Source: Rhodamnia argentea (taxonomy: Eukaryota; Streptophyta; Magnoliopsida; Myrtales; Myrtaceae). Taken from it: a stretch of DNA of 64,000 nucleotides. The DNA lies in contig NC_063153.1 in assembly GCF_020921035.1 (NCBI RefSeq), positions 14,260,001 to 14,324,000 on the forward strand, in the 5' to 3' direction. Shown one piece after another: positions 1 through 11,823 of this stretch. The position numbers and the translations under genes are program-made. Numbering within the stretch: the first letter of the stretch is position 1; each line of letters opens with the position of its first letter. Below the pieces are notes generated by a model that was given only the letters and a program-made list of their open reading frames with translations, had not been told where the DNA came from and ran no database searches.

Positions 1-31
1 AAACGGAAATTTAATTTTCAAAGCGACTAAC

Positions 32-495
32 CTCCAGCTGTTTTGCGACCGTCTTGGGAGGCTCCACTTGCCATGGCTTTCGAACTCCCTTCTTTGTGAA
101 ACTCTTTGTTACCAAGAAGAGAAATGAACATAAATAACATTAAAAAAAAATTAATTACAACTTGTATGCTTTAAAAAAAAAAAAAAACTTGTACGCTTTA
201 GACCATGTGTAGATGACTAGTGTTAGACTCATTCATTGTATGGATTTTCTGCATTAAACTCAGATAGTAAACTTTTAAACAAAGGAATTAATGTCAAACT
301 TAACAGAGATCATGAGTTTAATTCTTCTTGTTGTGAAAATCATGAAGATCTAAGATTATTTAATTATGAATTTCCGCAGAGTAGAATCATATGAATTCTA
401 ACAGCATCGTCATCCAAAGCCATAAGGGAACATGTACCTGGTCGTGGCTCTGCAGGATTTGACTTCCTTAGTTTTTTGCTTATTTGCTGCCCCAT
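32..495 (-). CDS. Possible 5' end of an unrecognised gene running off the left edge
   Basis: I do not recognise this protein. Reading leftward, an ATG at 495-493 opens a short reading frame (MGQQISKKLRKSNPAEPRP) that reaches a donor-like AG|GTACAT at 438/437. A second open stretch from 103 to 32 lies between an acceptor-like AAAG and a donor GGAG|GTTAGT, and both junctions are in phase 1, so the two pieces join in frame. A TATA-like box lies about 120 bases upstream at 611-620 on the same strand. If the first donor is not used, the frame stays open to a stop near 364. The rest of the gene would lie outside the window. The prediction rests only on frame, splice-site look and the TATA box. It could equally be a chance frame. 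Confidence 0.25.
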
Positions 496-610
496 TGGGT
501 TCCTCTCCTCGTTGCAGTCTTTCAACAACAAAAAAAATGGAGAATGCAAAAATGAGTATGATATTCAATTATCGAAGTGTTTTTATCTACCTAGACGAGT
601 TCGCTCGTTC

Positions 611-620
611 CTATTTATAC
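611..620 (-). promoter_or_regulatory. TATA-like box for the possible left-edge gene
   Basis: On the minus strand this reads GTATAAATAG, a good plant TATA box. It lies about 120 bases upstream of the candidate ATG at 495, which fits a short 5' leader. It is only as credible as the gene it would serve. Confidence 0.3.
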
Positions 621-812
621 ACAAGCACCTCCCCTAACGTAAAGGTGAGCCCTTACATCTAGAGCAAGTAAAGCACATCCTTTCTTTTTTTATTTTTATT
701 TTTTAACTTTATAGCAGTTGGATTACTCGAGTGTAAAATGGATTGTCGCCCAGATTATCGACTAGACATGTACAAGCTGCCAAGGAGGCTCAAGCTTGGG
801 TGCCACAAATCA

Positions 813-1247
813 GGAAAATTACCAAAAGAGTTCTAAACCTATTCTACTTATGCCATTTTAGTCTTAAACCTTTCAATTGTGCAAATTCAATCCTAAACAT
901 TTTGACAACTTACCAATTATGTCCTAAACCTTTTAATTATGCCAATTTAGTCCTAAACTTTTAGAAATATTGTCAATTTAGTCCTAAATATTTTGAAAAT
1001 TTTCCATTTTAGTCTTAAACTTATTATTTAAGTAATTTACCGGAAGGACTAAATTGATAATTCGTGAAAAGGTTTAGGACTAGCTTGGCAAATTATTAAA
1101 AGATTTATGACCAAATTAGCATAATTAAAAGGTTTAGGACTGAATTGACAAGTTATCAAAAGGTTTAGGATTAAATTAGCACAATTAAAAGGTTTATGGC
1201 TGAATCGGTACAAGTGTAATAGGTTTAGGACTTTTTGGACAATTTCC
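813..1247. mobile_element. Palindromic MITE of the 'GTCCTAAACCT' family
   Basis: The left end reads GGAAAATTACCAAAAGAG followed by TTCTAAACCTATT. The right end is its inverted complement (GGAAATTGTCC, then AAAAAGTCCTAAACCTATT). The inside is a series of short inverted copies of TCCTAAACCTTTTAATT. There is no coding capacity. Relatives with the same TCCTAAACC/GGTTTAGGA arms occur at about 17850-18745, 21180-21485, 28380-28850 and 32660-33050. I could not find a clean target duplication. Confidence 0.6.
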
Positions 1248-1308
1248 CCCTCATTCCTATGAAAAACTCTTATTTTTCGCTCACCAAACATATTTTTGAG
1301 AAAATGGG

Positions 1309-2666
1309 GGTTTTTTTTTCCAAATTAATTTTTTTTTAAAAAAAATATATTTACAAAAAAAAATTTTAAAAATAAATATGTACAAATTTGGGCCTCGCTC
1401 AGCGGTTGAGGTGCCGAGTGACGCCCGTTCGGCCTAGCCCCTCGCTCGGCGGTTGGGCTGCCGAGCAGCCTTTACTCGGCAGCCCCATTGTCGAGCAAGG
1501 CCCATCTTGGGCCTTTTTTTTGTATTTTTTTAATTATTGATACTTATAATATTATAATTTTTTTCTTGTGAAGCTTCTCTTTATAACATAATTAGCAATA
1601 ATTAATGTAAAAATTTATTAAGATCTATAATTAATAAATAATGTTGTAATTATGTAATTAATTAAAAATATTCATAAAATAAAATTGATAAGATATATGA
1701 AAAAATGAGATTTTCATAATACATTCATCTATTAGAGAGGCAGAAATCCAACTTGAAGGTAAAACGGTGATGTGTCAAGAATCGGCGAATCGAGTCGACG
1801 ACATCGGATCGGGCTCAAATTCGGTCGGTTGAAGCCAAACGGCGTCCTAATCAATATGCACTGCCGTTGGCGGTGACGAACGATGGATTTTTGCGATTCG
1901 GGATCGTCTAGATGGGTTTTCCTATTTTTTTAGTATTTTCGGGATTTATTAAAGAGAAATGTTTGTAATTTTGGATTTTGATATTTAAAATCCTACTAGG
2001 GCTAGGTTTAGGGTTAACACCCTATAAAAGGTGTTATTATAACATTTTTTAGGACGATGATTATTATTGAATTTTGAGATTTTTCTCTTTAATAAATTTC
2101 GAAAATACTAAAAAAATAGGAAAACTCATCTTGATCATCTTGAATCGCAAAAATCCATCGTTCATCACCGCTTATGGCGGTGAATATTGATTAGGACGCC
2201 GTTTCGCTTCAGCCGATCGAATTTGAGCCCAATCCAATGTCGTCGACCCGATCCACCGGTTCTTGACACATCACCGTTTCGCCTTCCGGTTGGATTTCTG
2301 CCTCTCCAATAGATGAATATATTATGAAAATATCATTTTTATATATATTACCAATTTTATTTTATGAATATTTTTAATTAATTACATAATTACAACATTA
2401 TTTATTAATTATAGTTCTTAATAAATTTTTACATTAATTATTGCTAATTATGTTATAAAGATAAGCTTCAAAAGAAAAAAATTATAATATTATAAGTATC
2501 AATAATTTAAAAAAAAAAGTCCGGTATGGGCTTGCACGGCAATGGGGCTGCCGAGCAAGGGCCGCTCAGCACCTCAACCGCCGAGCGAGACCCAAATTTG
2601 TAAATATTTATTTTTAAAAAATATTTTTGTAAATATTTAAAAAAAAATTAATTTAGAAAAAAACCC
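1309..2666. mobile_element. Foldback element with ~600-bp inverted arms (MULE-like)
   Basis: The left arm (about 1309-1965) and right arm (about 2080-2666) are long inverted repeats of each other, with a core of about 115 bases centred on a small hairpin near 2013-2032. The arms carry a GC-rich block (GCCTCGCTCAGCGGTTGAG and its complement) next to AT-rich sequence. There is no ORF of note. The flanks are GAAAATGGG at 1300-1308 and GAAAAGGGA at 2667-2675; the corresponding right flank in the third tandem copy is GAAAATGGA. That is a near match to a 9-bp target duplication, the length typical of Mutator-like elements. Outside the flanks, the two halves of one array monomer resume (…CACCAAACATATTTTTGA on the left, AGATGAGAAC… on the right), so the insertion boundaries are well supported. 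Confidence 0.7.
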
Positions 2667-4305
2667 GAAAAGGGAAGATGAGAACCGTACACATTTTTTA
2701 TTAGAATATTTTCACAAGCCAAATGCACCATAAAGGTATTTAGACAAGTTTATTTGCAAGCCTTTAGACGAATAAAGCTATCAGCGAGAACAAACCCTTA
2801 CTTTCGTCTAGACCAAAGCATAAGAAACTTCGATTCAATTGAAGGCAGAATCTTTCTAAAGAAAAAGCTTTCACACAAGATACATATATGAAATGAGAAA
2901 AAGCGTTTCGCTTCAGCCGACCGAATTTGAGCCCAATCTGATGTCATCGATCCGATCCTGCCGTTTTTGACATATCACCGTTTCGCCTTCCGGTTGGATT
3001 TCTACCTCTCCAATAGATGAATATATTATGAAAATATCATTTTTTTACATATCTTACCAATTTTATTTTATGAATATTTTTAATTAATTACATAATTACA
3101 ACATTATTTTTTAATTATAGATCTTAATAAATTTTTACATTAATTATTGCTAATTATGTTATAAAGATAAGCTTCACAAGAAAAAATTTATAATATTATA
3201 AGTATCAATAATTTAAAAAAAAAAGTCTAGTATGGGCTTGCTCGGCAATGGGGTCGCCGAGCAAGGGCTACTCAACACCTCAACCGCCGAGCGAGGCCCA
3301 AATTTGTAAATATTTATTTTTTAAAAATATTTTTGTAAATATTTAAAAAAAATTAATTTAGAAAAAAACCCGAAAAGGGAAGATGAGAACAGTACACATT
3401 TTTTATTAGAATATTTTCACAAGCCAAATGCACCATAAAGGTATTCAGACAAGTTTATTTGCAAGCCTTTAGACGAATAAAGCTATCGGCGAGAACAAGC
3501 CCTTACTTTCGTCTAGACCAAAGCATAAGAAACTTCGATTCAATTGAAGGCAAAATCTTTCTAAAGAAAAAGCTTTCACACAAGATACATATATGAAATG
3601 AGAAAAAGCGTTTCGCTTCAGCTGACCGAATTTGAGCCCAATCCAATGTCGTCGACCCGATCCGCCGGTTCTTGACACATCACCGTTTCGCCTTCCGGTT
3701 GGATTTCTGCCTCTCCAATAGATGAATATATTATGAAAATATCATTTTTTTTATATATATTACCAATTTTATTTTATGAATATTTTTAATTAATTACATA
3801 ATTACAACATTATTTATTAATTATAGATCTTAATAAATTTTTACATTAAGTATTGCTAATTATGTTATAAAGAGAAGCTTCACAAGAAAAAATTATAATA
3901 TTATAAGTATCAATGATTTAAAAAAAAACACGGTATGGGCTTGCTCGGCAATGGGGGTGCCGAGCAAGGGTGCCTCGGCACCTCAACCGCAGAGTGAGGC
4001 CCAAATTTGTAAATATTTATTTTTAAAAAATATTTTTGTAAATATTTTAAAAAAATTAATTTGGAAAAAAACCCGAAAATGGAAGATGAGAACAGTACAC
4101 ATTTTTTTATTAGAATATTTTCACAAGCCAAATGCACCATAAAGGTATTCAGACAAGTTTATTTGCAAGCCTTTAGACGAATAAAGCTATCAGCAAGAAC
4201 AAGCCCTTACTTTCGTCTAGACCAAAGCACAAGAAACTTCGATTCAATTGGAGGTAGAATCTTTCTAAAGAAAAAGCTTTCACGCAAAATACATATATGA
4301 AATGA
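2201..4305. repeat. Three tandem copies of a ~705-bp unit
   Basis: The string GTTTCGCTTCAGC recurs at 2201, 2904 and 3610, giving units of 703, 706 and about 700 bases that match throughout. Each unit contains about 465 bases of the right arm of the foldback element, followed by about 240 bases of the array monomer found again at 5.5-11 kb. The last unit ends near 4305 after ATATATGAAATGAGAAAA. The copies differ by scattered substitutions and small indels, so they are not an assembly duplicate of one another. No gene is visible. Confidence 0.85.
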
Positions 4306-4994
4306 GAAAATGGCACTAGAATTGTCAAAACTTTCATACAGTACTCACTTTGTGCCTAAAATTTTCAAGCAATCACTTCTATGCCACTTTGCTGAGGAAA
4401 AAAAATCATCATTTCAGTGCCATTGCCAATTTAGATTGCTAGAAATCTGATGCGGCTTAAATTTCCAAACCGCGTGGCTCGTCGACAAAAGCAAGTCATC
4501 AAATATAGTGAAAAACGACATGCTTTTAGCTATTTGTTTGCCCCAAATTAAGGACTTAGGGCAGAATCCCAAATCTTCAAACCCTAACCCTAAATTTAGG
4601 ACTTAGGGAAAAATTAAAGTCGTATTCAGTGTTTTAAGTGGCTCGAATTAGTCTTCTTTACCATGCTTGCTTGCTCTTGGAAGCCATTGAGGCAACAATA
4701 CGGAAATGGCCATCGCTTCCTGCAACGCTAACGACCTCAATTCAGCGAATGTGGCGACTGTGAAACTTGTGTCTTTCTTAGGAAACTTTTCATTCGTCGG
4801 TGGCCAAATCCGTCAAGTTGGAGTTTGTTGGTGTCCTAGTTTTAGCCATGGCTATGGCAAAGAAAACAAGAGGTTGAAGAAGAGGTTCAAACGTGTCGCT
4901 TTGGACTCCCAATCGCTACGTCATTTCATCCATTTTCCACTCTGGACTTGTTTTCTTTAGCAAAGAACCCACACTGAACTTAAAAAATTCATTA
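4306..4994. other. Non-coding spacer, nothing recognised
   Basis: This is unique-looking AT-rich DNA. An 84-codon open frame starts at 4706 but has no recognisable domain and no flanking splice or promoter support. I see no gene here. Confidence 0.4.
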
Positions 4995-5340
4995 GATTAA
5001 TACCATTAAGAACCCCAAATTGATAGGGCAATGACAAATTTACTCAAAATTAATTTTTGGATCATCAAAAAATCCAAACTGGTATACCTGTAATAGATTT
5101 GCCCCAAATAGATAAAGATTTTCATAGGAACTTGCCATATCAATTGAGTTATTGCCATGTATTATCAAGCTCGGTAATTTCTCGGTAAAATTTGACGTTA
5201 GATAAATATGTCACGAGTGCACTGGTTTGAGGGTTTTTTGTGGCCCAAAATTTAGTTTTGGATAAGTTCGTCACGGGTGTACTGGTTTGAAGTTTTTCGT
5301 TAAATTAACCAAAATTCACTAAAAAAATCACCTAGTATTC
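4995..5340. repeat. Degenerate palindromic repeat, 'TTAATACCA' family
   Basis: It begins GATTAATACCATTAAGAACC and contains inverted copies of AAACTGGTA and TACTGGTTTGA. Better-preserved relatives are at 6222-6641, 7123-7580 and 24761-25194. No coding capacity. Confidence 0.5.
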
Positions 5341-6221
5341 TTTTCTGGAAAATGTTGCCGAAGACATTTAAGATGTGGCTCTCAATTGATAGCTCAAAAA
5401 GTTTTGAAATTGAAATCGCTGACTTACAAAAGTTGTGACATTTTTAGCATCATCTTCCCAATATAAATGCATATTTTCCAATTTCCTGTTTTTGTTTAAA
5501 AAAATTTCAATGAAAATATACATTTGGCAGAAATTTGGTTGTCGTGTTGTAAAAACTTGAACTTTAAAATGAAAACGACCAAAATTGAAATTGTTTCACC
5601 AAAGAAGTTTTTTTTATTATTGTCATTCCAAAGGAAAGCTCTTATTTTCCACTCTTCAAACAAATTTTCATGAAAATGAAAGATGAAAACAGAAAATAGT
5701 TTTATCAGAACATTTTCGTGAACCAAATGAACCCTAAACCTATTAGGCAATTTAATTTGCAAGCCTTTTTGGCCGATTGAAGCTGTTCGTGAAAAAGGGC
5801 ACCTCACTTTTGTCTGGCCCAAAAGCACAAGGAACTTCAATTAGATTCAAGGTAGAATCTTTTTTAAGAAAATTTTTTAAAGCAATATATAGCTAAAAAA
5901 TGGAAAAAATTCAATTTCCTGTTTTCGTTTCCAAAATTATCAATAAAAATACTTTTGGTAAAAATTCCAATTACTATGTTTGAAAATTTGTACTTTAAAA
6001 CATAAAACGGCAAGAAGTGACATTATTTTGTACAAGGATTGTTTTAAAAATACTACATCAAACATGTTTTTATAACTGGGTTAATATTAAGAAAAATCTC
6101 AAACTGGTACAATTGTGATAAATTTACCTATTTTGATTGCCATGTCTTAGAAAATTTGAAACTTAAAACTTAAAACGGCCATAATTGACATTATTTTGTA
6201 CAAAAATTGCTTTAAAAAGGA

Positions 6222-6641
6222 TTAATACCACGAAAAACCCTAAACCGGTACATCCGTGACAAATTTACCTGAATTTTTTTTTTTGTATGTAAACCCCAAA
6301 TTATTTTTTTACCACAAAAAATCCCAAATTGGTATACTTGTGACAAATTTACCCCAAACTGGTACATCTATGACAAATTTAACATCCGTTAGTTTTCGTT
6401 AAATTTAACAGTCAAATTACTTAGTTAGATGGCACGTGGCTGTTCATATGTGTACTAGTTTATGATTTTTAACCTTTGTTTGTCATAGGTGTATCAATTT
6501 GAGATTTATTGTGGTATTAACCCAATTTAAAAAAGGGTGAATGTGACAACTGTACCAGTTTGGCATTTTTCATGATAAAAAAAATTGGTTTAGGATAAAT
6601 TTATCATAGGTGTACCAGTTTGGGATTTTTTGTGGCATTAA
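6222..6641. mobile_element. Palindromic MITE inserted in the array, 'TTAATACCAC' family
   Basis: The left end TTAATACCACGAAAAACCC and right end GGGATTTTTTGTGGCATTAA are inverted complements. The inside repeats AAACTGGTACA… and its complement. It splits an array monomer between TGCTTTAAAAAGG and CATTTCAAAAATTACAC. No ORF; no clear target duplication. Confidence 0.55.
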
Positions 6642-7122
6642 CCATTTCAAAAATTACACAAAATATGATTTTTAAATTTTCATTCCTATTGAAAACTCTT
6701 ATTTTTCGTTCACCAAACATATTTTCAAGAAAAAGGAGGATGAAAGCAAAAAACAATTTTCATTAGAACATTTTCGTGGATCAAATGTACCCTAAAGCTA
6801 TTCGGGCAAGTTATTTGGCAAGCCTTTAACCGATTAAAGCTATCAGAAAAAACGGGCACCTCACTTTTGTCTTTCTCTAAAGCACTAGCAAGGATTCCAT
6901 TCGATTTGAGGAAAAACCTTTTTAAAGGAAAAGTTTTCAGGCAATACATAAATGCTTAATAGAAATTTTCCAATATCCTTTTCTTAAATTCATTATTGTC
7001 AACGAAAATACGTTTGGTAGAAATTTTCATTGCCTTGTTTTGAAAATGAAACCCTAAAATTGAAAACAGCCAAAGTAAACATTATTTTGTACAAGCCTTC
7101 CTTTTAGAAAGAAGGCTTAAGA

Positions 7123-7580
7123 CCACGAAAAATTTCAAACTAGTACACATGTGATAAATTTATCTCAAAATCTTTTTTGATCACAAAAAATCTCGAACCG
7201 GTATGCTTGTGACAAATTTATCCCAAACTAATTTTTTTTACCATAAAAAACTCCAAACCAGTACACATATGACAAATTTATCCTCCATTAGTTTTCGTTA
7301 AATTAGATTAGTACCACAAAAAATCATAAATTGATACACTTGTGATAAATAGAAGGTAAAAATCTCAAATGTGTATACCTGACAATTGCCACGTGTCATC
7401 TAACTTGGCAATTTGATGATAAAATTTAATGAAAACTAACATAGGGTAAGTTTATCACATGTGTATCAGTTTAGGATAAATTTATCAAAGGTGTACCAAT
7501 TTGGATTTTTTTGTGGTTAAAAAAAAATTTAAGTTAAATTTGCCAAAGATGTACTAGTTTGAAGTTTTTCATGGTATCCA
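7123..7580. mobile_element. Second 'TTAATACCAC'-family MITE in the array
   Basis: The left end (TTAAGACCACGAAAAATTTC) and right end (GTTTGAAGTTTTTCATGGTA) are inverted relatives of the element at 6222. It interrupts the monomer that resumes at AAAAAGAAACTACATC. The two arms have diverged and there is no coding capacity. Confidence 0.5.
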
Positions 7581-7629
7581 TCCTAAAAAGAAACTACATC
7601 AAACAACTTTCTATAATGTTTTCATTCCC

Positions 7630-8700
7630 AGCTGCATTTGGTTGTCCGAATTTCAAACCAAGAAAGAATTGGATAAGATATGATATGAAATTCTGAGATT
7701 TTGCCAATCATAATCACTATTTTGGTGAATCGTAGTAATAGAGTATGAATATTATCATATCATGTCTATTATTTGATATTTACAACATATCGATATAAAT
7801 GAATTTGAAAATGCACAAACGAAGACTATAAGAATCTCTCATAATTCACTGCTCAATCTAGGAAGAGAAAGAAAATAGAATCATTCACCTTTGCAACTAT
7901 GAAAAGTTTTTGCTCTCTCGCTACTTTCTTTTTTTTTAACTTCAACATGAACCACAAAGCTATGGGGGAGAATGAGTTTTGACCCTCAATATGCTTTCAT
8001 ATACTTTTGAAATGAACTAAAAAGCTAAGAAAGACAAAAAGTTTCGACTCTCTTGCCGTTTTTGGAGAGTTTTGTCATGAACTAAAAAAATACAAAGGAG
8101 TCATGACATTTCAAAGAATTAGAGATACAGAGGAGAAGGTCATTCTTCGAGAATTAGAAAGATCATTTTCAAATTTGAACATGTTCACTTAAAATCTGGG
8201 TTCCGCAACTTCGTTTTTTTAGTTCTTTTTAAAAAAAAGTAAGTATTTTTTATCATTATTTTTATTCCTTTCCATCATTTCTTGGTCAATTTTTTTTTAA
8301 ATAATAAGCTATACTATTATACTTAAAAATTGATTGATATAGATACTAGGTGTATAGATTATAAAGTAGAAAGAAATTAAGTATATAAATAAAAATTAAA
8401 TAAAAGAGGATTTTTTTTGTTATTTTGAGTTTTCTTTTTAACATAGAATACAAATATAATTTAAATTTAATTATTATTTAGTTTTATTATTTAAGAAGTT
8501 TGCTATTTAGAAAAGTAGTTTTTACACCATAAACAGAAAAAATCATATCCACCTTTATCCCACCTCTCCTAATGAATAATTTTATCCATGCTATATCCCA
8601 TTTATATCCTACTCTATCATATCCTGGGTGTAAACCAAACACAGAATATGATAAATTTTATCATATCTTGACTTTTATCCCGACTACCAAACACAACCTT
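7630..8700. mobile_element. ~1.07-kb AT-rich insertion with short inverted ends
   Basis: The left end GCATTTGGTTGTCCG and the complement of the right end (GTGTTTGGTAGTCGGG) are imperfect inverted repeats, each followed by sequence rich in GATATGAT/ATCATATC. The insertion separates array sequence ending …TTTTCATTCCCA from array sequence resuming TTTTTTACTCACCAAAG. A fragment of the same family (GCGTTTGATCGTCC, then TATCATATCATG) lies at 22580-22680. No ORF; the superfamily is not determined. Confidence 0.45.
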
Positions 8701-11000
8701 ATTTTTTACTCACCAAAGATATTTCGAGAAAACGGAAGATGAAAACAGAAAACAATTTTCAACAAAACATTTTTGTGAACCAGATCCATCTTAAAAATAT
8801 GCAAGGAAGTCTTTTTTTTTCTTGTCTAATTCGAGCAGTTTTTTGTCAAAATTCAAGCAACTTAAGTTGCAAGCCTTTGGCAGACAAAGCTATCGGCAAA
8901 AATAGTCACCTCACTTTTTTCTGGATCAAAATCATAAGTATAGAACTTCAATTGAATTTTCAAGGTAGAATATTTCCAAAGAAAAAGCTTTCACACAATA
9001 TATAAATATAAAATGAAAATTTTCCAATTTCCTATTTTCATTGTCAAATTGTCAATGAAAGTACGTTTGGTAGAAATTCTGATTGCCGTGTCTTGAAAAT
9101 TTGAAACTTAAAGCGGCCATAATTGACATATTTTGTACAAAAATTGCTTTAACAAATTACACGAAACATGTTTTTAAAATTTTCATTCTGACTGAAAACT
9201 CTCCTTTTTCGTTTGCCAAACATATTTTCAAGAAAAAGGATGATGAAAATAGAAAAAAATCTTCATTAGAACATTTTTCGTAAATCACATGTACCCTAAA
9301 GCTATTCGTGCAAGTTAGTTGGCAAGTCTTTAACTGAATACAGCTATCAGCAAAAAGGGGCATCTCACTTTTGTCTTGCCCTAAAGCACAAGCAAGGAAC
9401 TTCAGTTCGATTTGAGGCAAAACCTTTCTAAGAAAAAGCGTTCACGCAATATATAAATGAGTAATGGAAATTTTTCAATATCCTTTTCTTCAATTCCAAT
9501 ATTGTCAATGAATACACGTTTGGCAGATATTTTCATTGCCATGTTCTGAAAATTTGAACTGTAAAATTGAGAGCAGCCAAAATTAATATTATTTTGTGCA
9601 AGGCTTGCTTTTAAAAAGAAACTACATCAAACAACTTTCTATAATTGTCATTCTCATGGAAAACTCTTATTTTTCACTCACCAAAGATAATTCAGGAAAA
9701 CGAAAGATGAAAACAGAAAACAGTTTTCAATAGAACATTTTCGTGAACCAAATGCATCCTGAAACTATGCAAGCAGGTCTTTTTTTTTTTTTTTGTCTAA
9801 TTCAAGCAATTTTTTGTCGAAATTCAAGCAAGTTAAGTTGCAAGCCTTTGGCCGACAAAACTATCGGCAAAAACGGGCACCTCACTTTTTTTCTGGATCA
9901 GAATCACAAGTAAAGAAATTCAATTGAATTTAGGGTAGAATCTTTCTAAAGAAAAAGCTTCCATACAACATTTAAATATAATTGACATTATTTTATACAA
10001 AATTTGCTTTAAAATTTACACTAAACATGTTTTATAAATTTTCGTTCCCACTGAAAACTCTTATTTTTGGCTCACCAAACATATTTTCAAGAAAAAGGAG
10101 GATGAAAACAGAAAACAATTTTCATCAAAACATTTTCATGAATCAAATGCACCCTAAAGCTATTCAGGCAAGTTAGTAGGCAAGCCTTTAACCAAATAAA
10201 GCTATCAATAAATACGGCCACCTCACTTTGTCTTGTCCTAAAGCATAAGCAAGGAACTTCAGTTCAATTTGAGGAAAAACATTTCTAAAGGAAAAGCTTT
10301 CATGCAATATATAATTGTGTAATGGAAATTTTCCAATATCCTTTTCTTCAATTCCAATATTGTCAACAAAAACACGTTTGGTAAAATCTTTTATTGTTGC
10401 ATTTTGAATATTGGAACCGTAAAATTGAAAACAGCCATTATTAACTTCAGTTGTAGAAGGCTTCCTTTTAAAAAGAAACTACATTGAACAACTTCCTATG
10501 ATTTTAATGCCCATGGAAAACTCTTATTTTTCCCTCACCAAAATATTTCAGGAAAACGAAAGAAGAAAACAGAAAACAGTTTCCAACAGAACATTTTTGT
10601 GAACCAAATGCATCCTAAAACTATACAAGCAAGTCTTTTTTTTTTTTTTGTCTAATTCAGGCAATTTTTTTTTTTTTTGAAATTCAAGCAAGTTAAGTTG
10701 CAAGCCTTTGGCCAACAAAGCTATCGGCAAAAAGGGGCACCTCACTTTTTTTATGGATCAAATCACAAGTATATAGTTCAAAAAAAAAAAATCACAAGTA
10801 TATATATAACTTCAATTGAATTCACGGTAGAATATTTCTAAAGAAAAAGCTCTCACGCAATATATAGATATGAAATGAAAATTTTCCAATTTCCTGTTTT
10901 CATTTTCAAATTGTCAATGAAAGTACGTTTGGTAGAAATTTTGATTGCCGTGTCTTGAAAATTTGAAACTTAAAACTTAAAATGGCCGTAATTGACATAT

Positions 11001-11612
11001 ATTTCTCTACGTATTAGAAAATCTTTTGAAGATTCAAACAATCCGAAAAAAAAGGAAAAAATGTATTGTATGGAGGGTATGAAAGCACAAGGACTTCGAG
11101 GGAAAGCAACCAGGGGGGATTGGACCGTTCACGATGACGAAAGATCAAGACCGTTGAACGCGTTGACTTCAATGTGTGTATCAGAGTAGATCTTACTTAG
11201 TGCCTTTTATCATACCTTCAAAACAAAATACCGTATCTCATGAACCCTTCAACGTTTTCCGATGAATGGCCAAGATTTGTTCTTGTGTGATTCAGTGGTC
11301 GCCAGCCCCTAAGGATGTGGTCCTCAGGGATTTGTAGAAGTGCCCTAATGATTTAATCTCGCGATATAGGAAAAGGAGGAGGAGGAACTGGATTCCCAAA
11401 ATAAGGGTTGAAGAAAAGGAGTACCAGAAAGCAATCTAGAATAGCCATTCATTTGAAATAATGCTAACATTTGTCAAAATCGAAGTACGTTTTGCTTGAA
11501 TAAAAGGTTATCACGTCATATTGCACATACGAAACTCATCAAATCAAACTATTAAAAGTTTAAGTTTCTTATCGTGTCTTGATTGTCGCCCGACTATTCA
11601 GTTCCTTTACAT
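11001..11612. other. Spacer left of the copia element; no P450 sequence
   Basis: I looked here for the missing 5' part of the P450 gene that lies right of the copia element, and for its promoter, and found neither. A 65-codon frame at 10992-11189 is not recognisable. This absence matters for the history of the locus. Confidence 0.5.
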
Positions 11613-11617
11613 ATAGC
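11613..11617. repeat. 5-bp left flank ATAGC of the copia element
   Basis: ATAGC directly precedes the terminal TG of the left LTR. The 5 bases after the right LTR of this element (CCCTT at 16659) do not match. The same ATAGC follows the LTR fragment ending at 30703, as a 5-bp target duplication would. Confidence 0.5.
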
Positions 11618-11812
11618 TGAAGAGAAAAAACTCTCCTTTCATTCAATGAATATCTTTTTTTTTGTACATTTACAATACTCAATCCTATCATATATATATG
11701 ACATCCGATAACCCTAATTAGGGGATATACAATAGGAAGGATTCTATACTAAGAAGCATACTATACAATAAAAAACTTCCTAACAAATAGGCTAAAATAG
11801 CTCATGACCACA
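11618..11812 (-). repeat. 3' LTR of the copia element
   Basis: 195 bases, closely matching 16461-16658 apart from a few substitutions and an AT-repeat length change. It is bounded by the polypurine tract on its inner side. Confidence 0.9.
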
Positions 11813-11823
11813 CTCCCCCTCAA
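11813..11823 (-). other. Polypurine tract
   Basis: On the minus strand this reads TTGAGGGGGAG immediately before the 3' LTR. In the Ty1-copia life cycle this is where plus-strand DNA synthesis starts. Confidence 0.75.

Larger units (their letters stand above)
5480..11000. repeat. Degenerate tandem array of ~340-520-bp monomers with nested insertions
   Basis: A monomer containing CTCTTATTTTTCGCTCACC, a GAACATTTTCGTGAACCAA-like block, GCAAGCCTTTGGCCGACAAA and GGGCACCTCACTTTTGTCT recurs with landmarks near 5760, 6820, 8870, 9325, 9840, 10180 and 10700. The same monomer tail closes each 705-bp unit at 2.7-4.3 kb. Spacing is about 340-520 bases where uninterrupted and longer where other elements are inserted. 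The antisense frames look alike between copies because the DNA is alike; they carry stops and shifts and are not taken as genes. Confidence 0.7.

Noticed and set aside
1381..1510. GC-rich GCTCGGCGGTTG…/CAACCGCCGAGC blocks as a possible RNA gene or terminator
   Set aside because: They are the paired arms of the foldback element and recur in each tandem copy.
5496..10745. Similar minus-strand peptides recurring in the array (for example frames at 5496, 6725, 9157, 10548)
   Set aside because: They look alike because the DNA repeats are alike. They are short, with shifts and stops between copies, and have no domain, start context or splice support.
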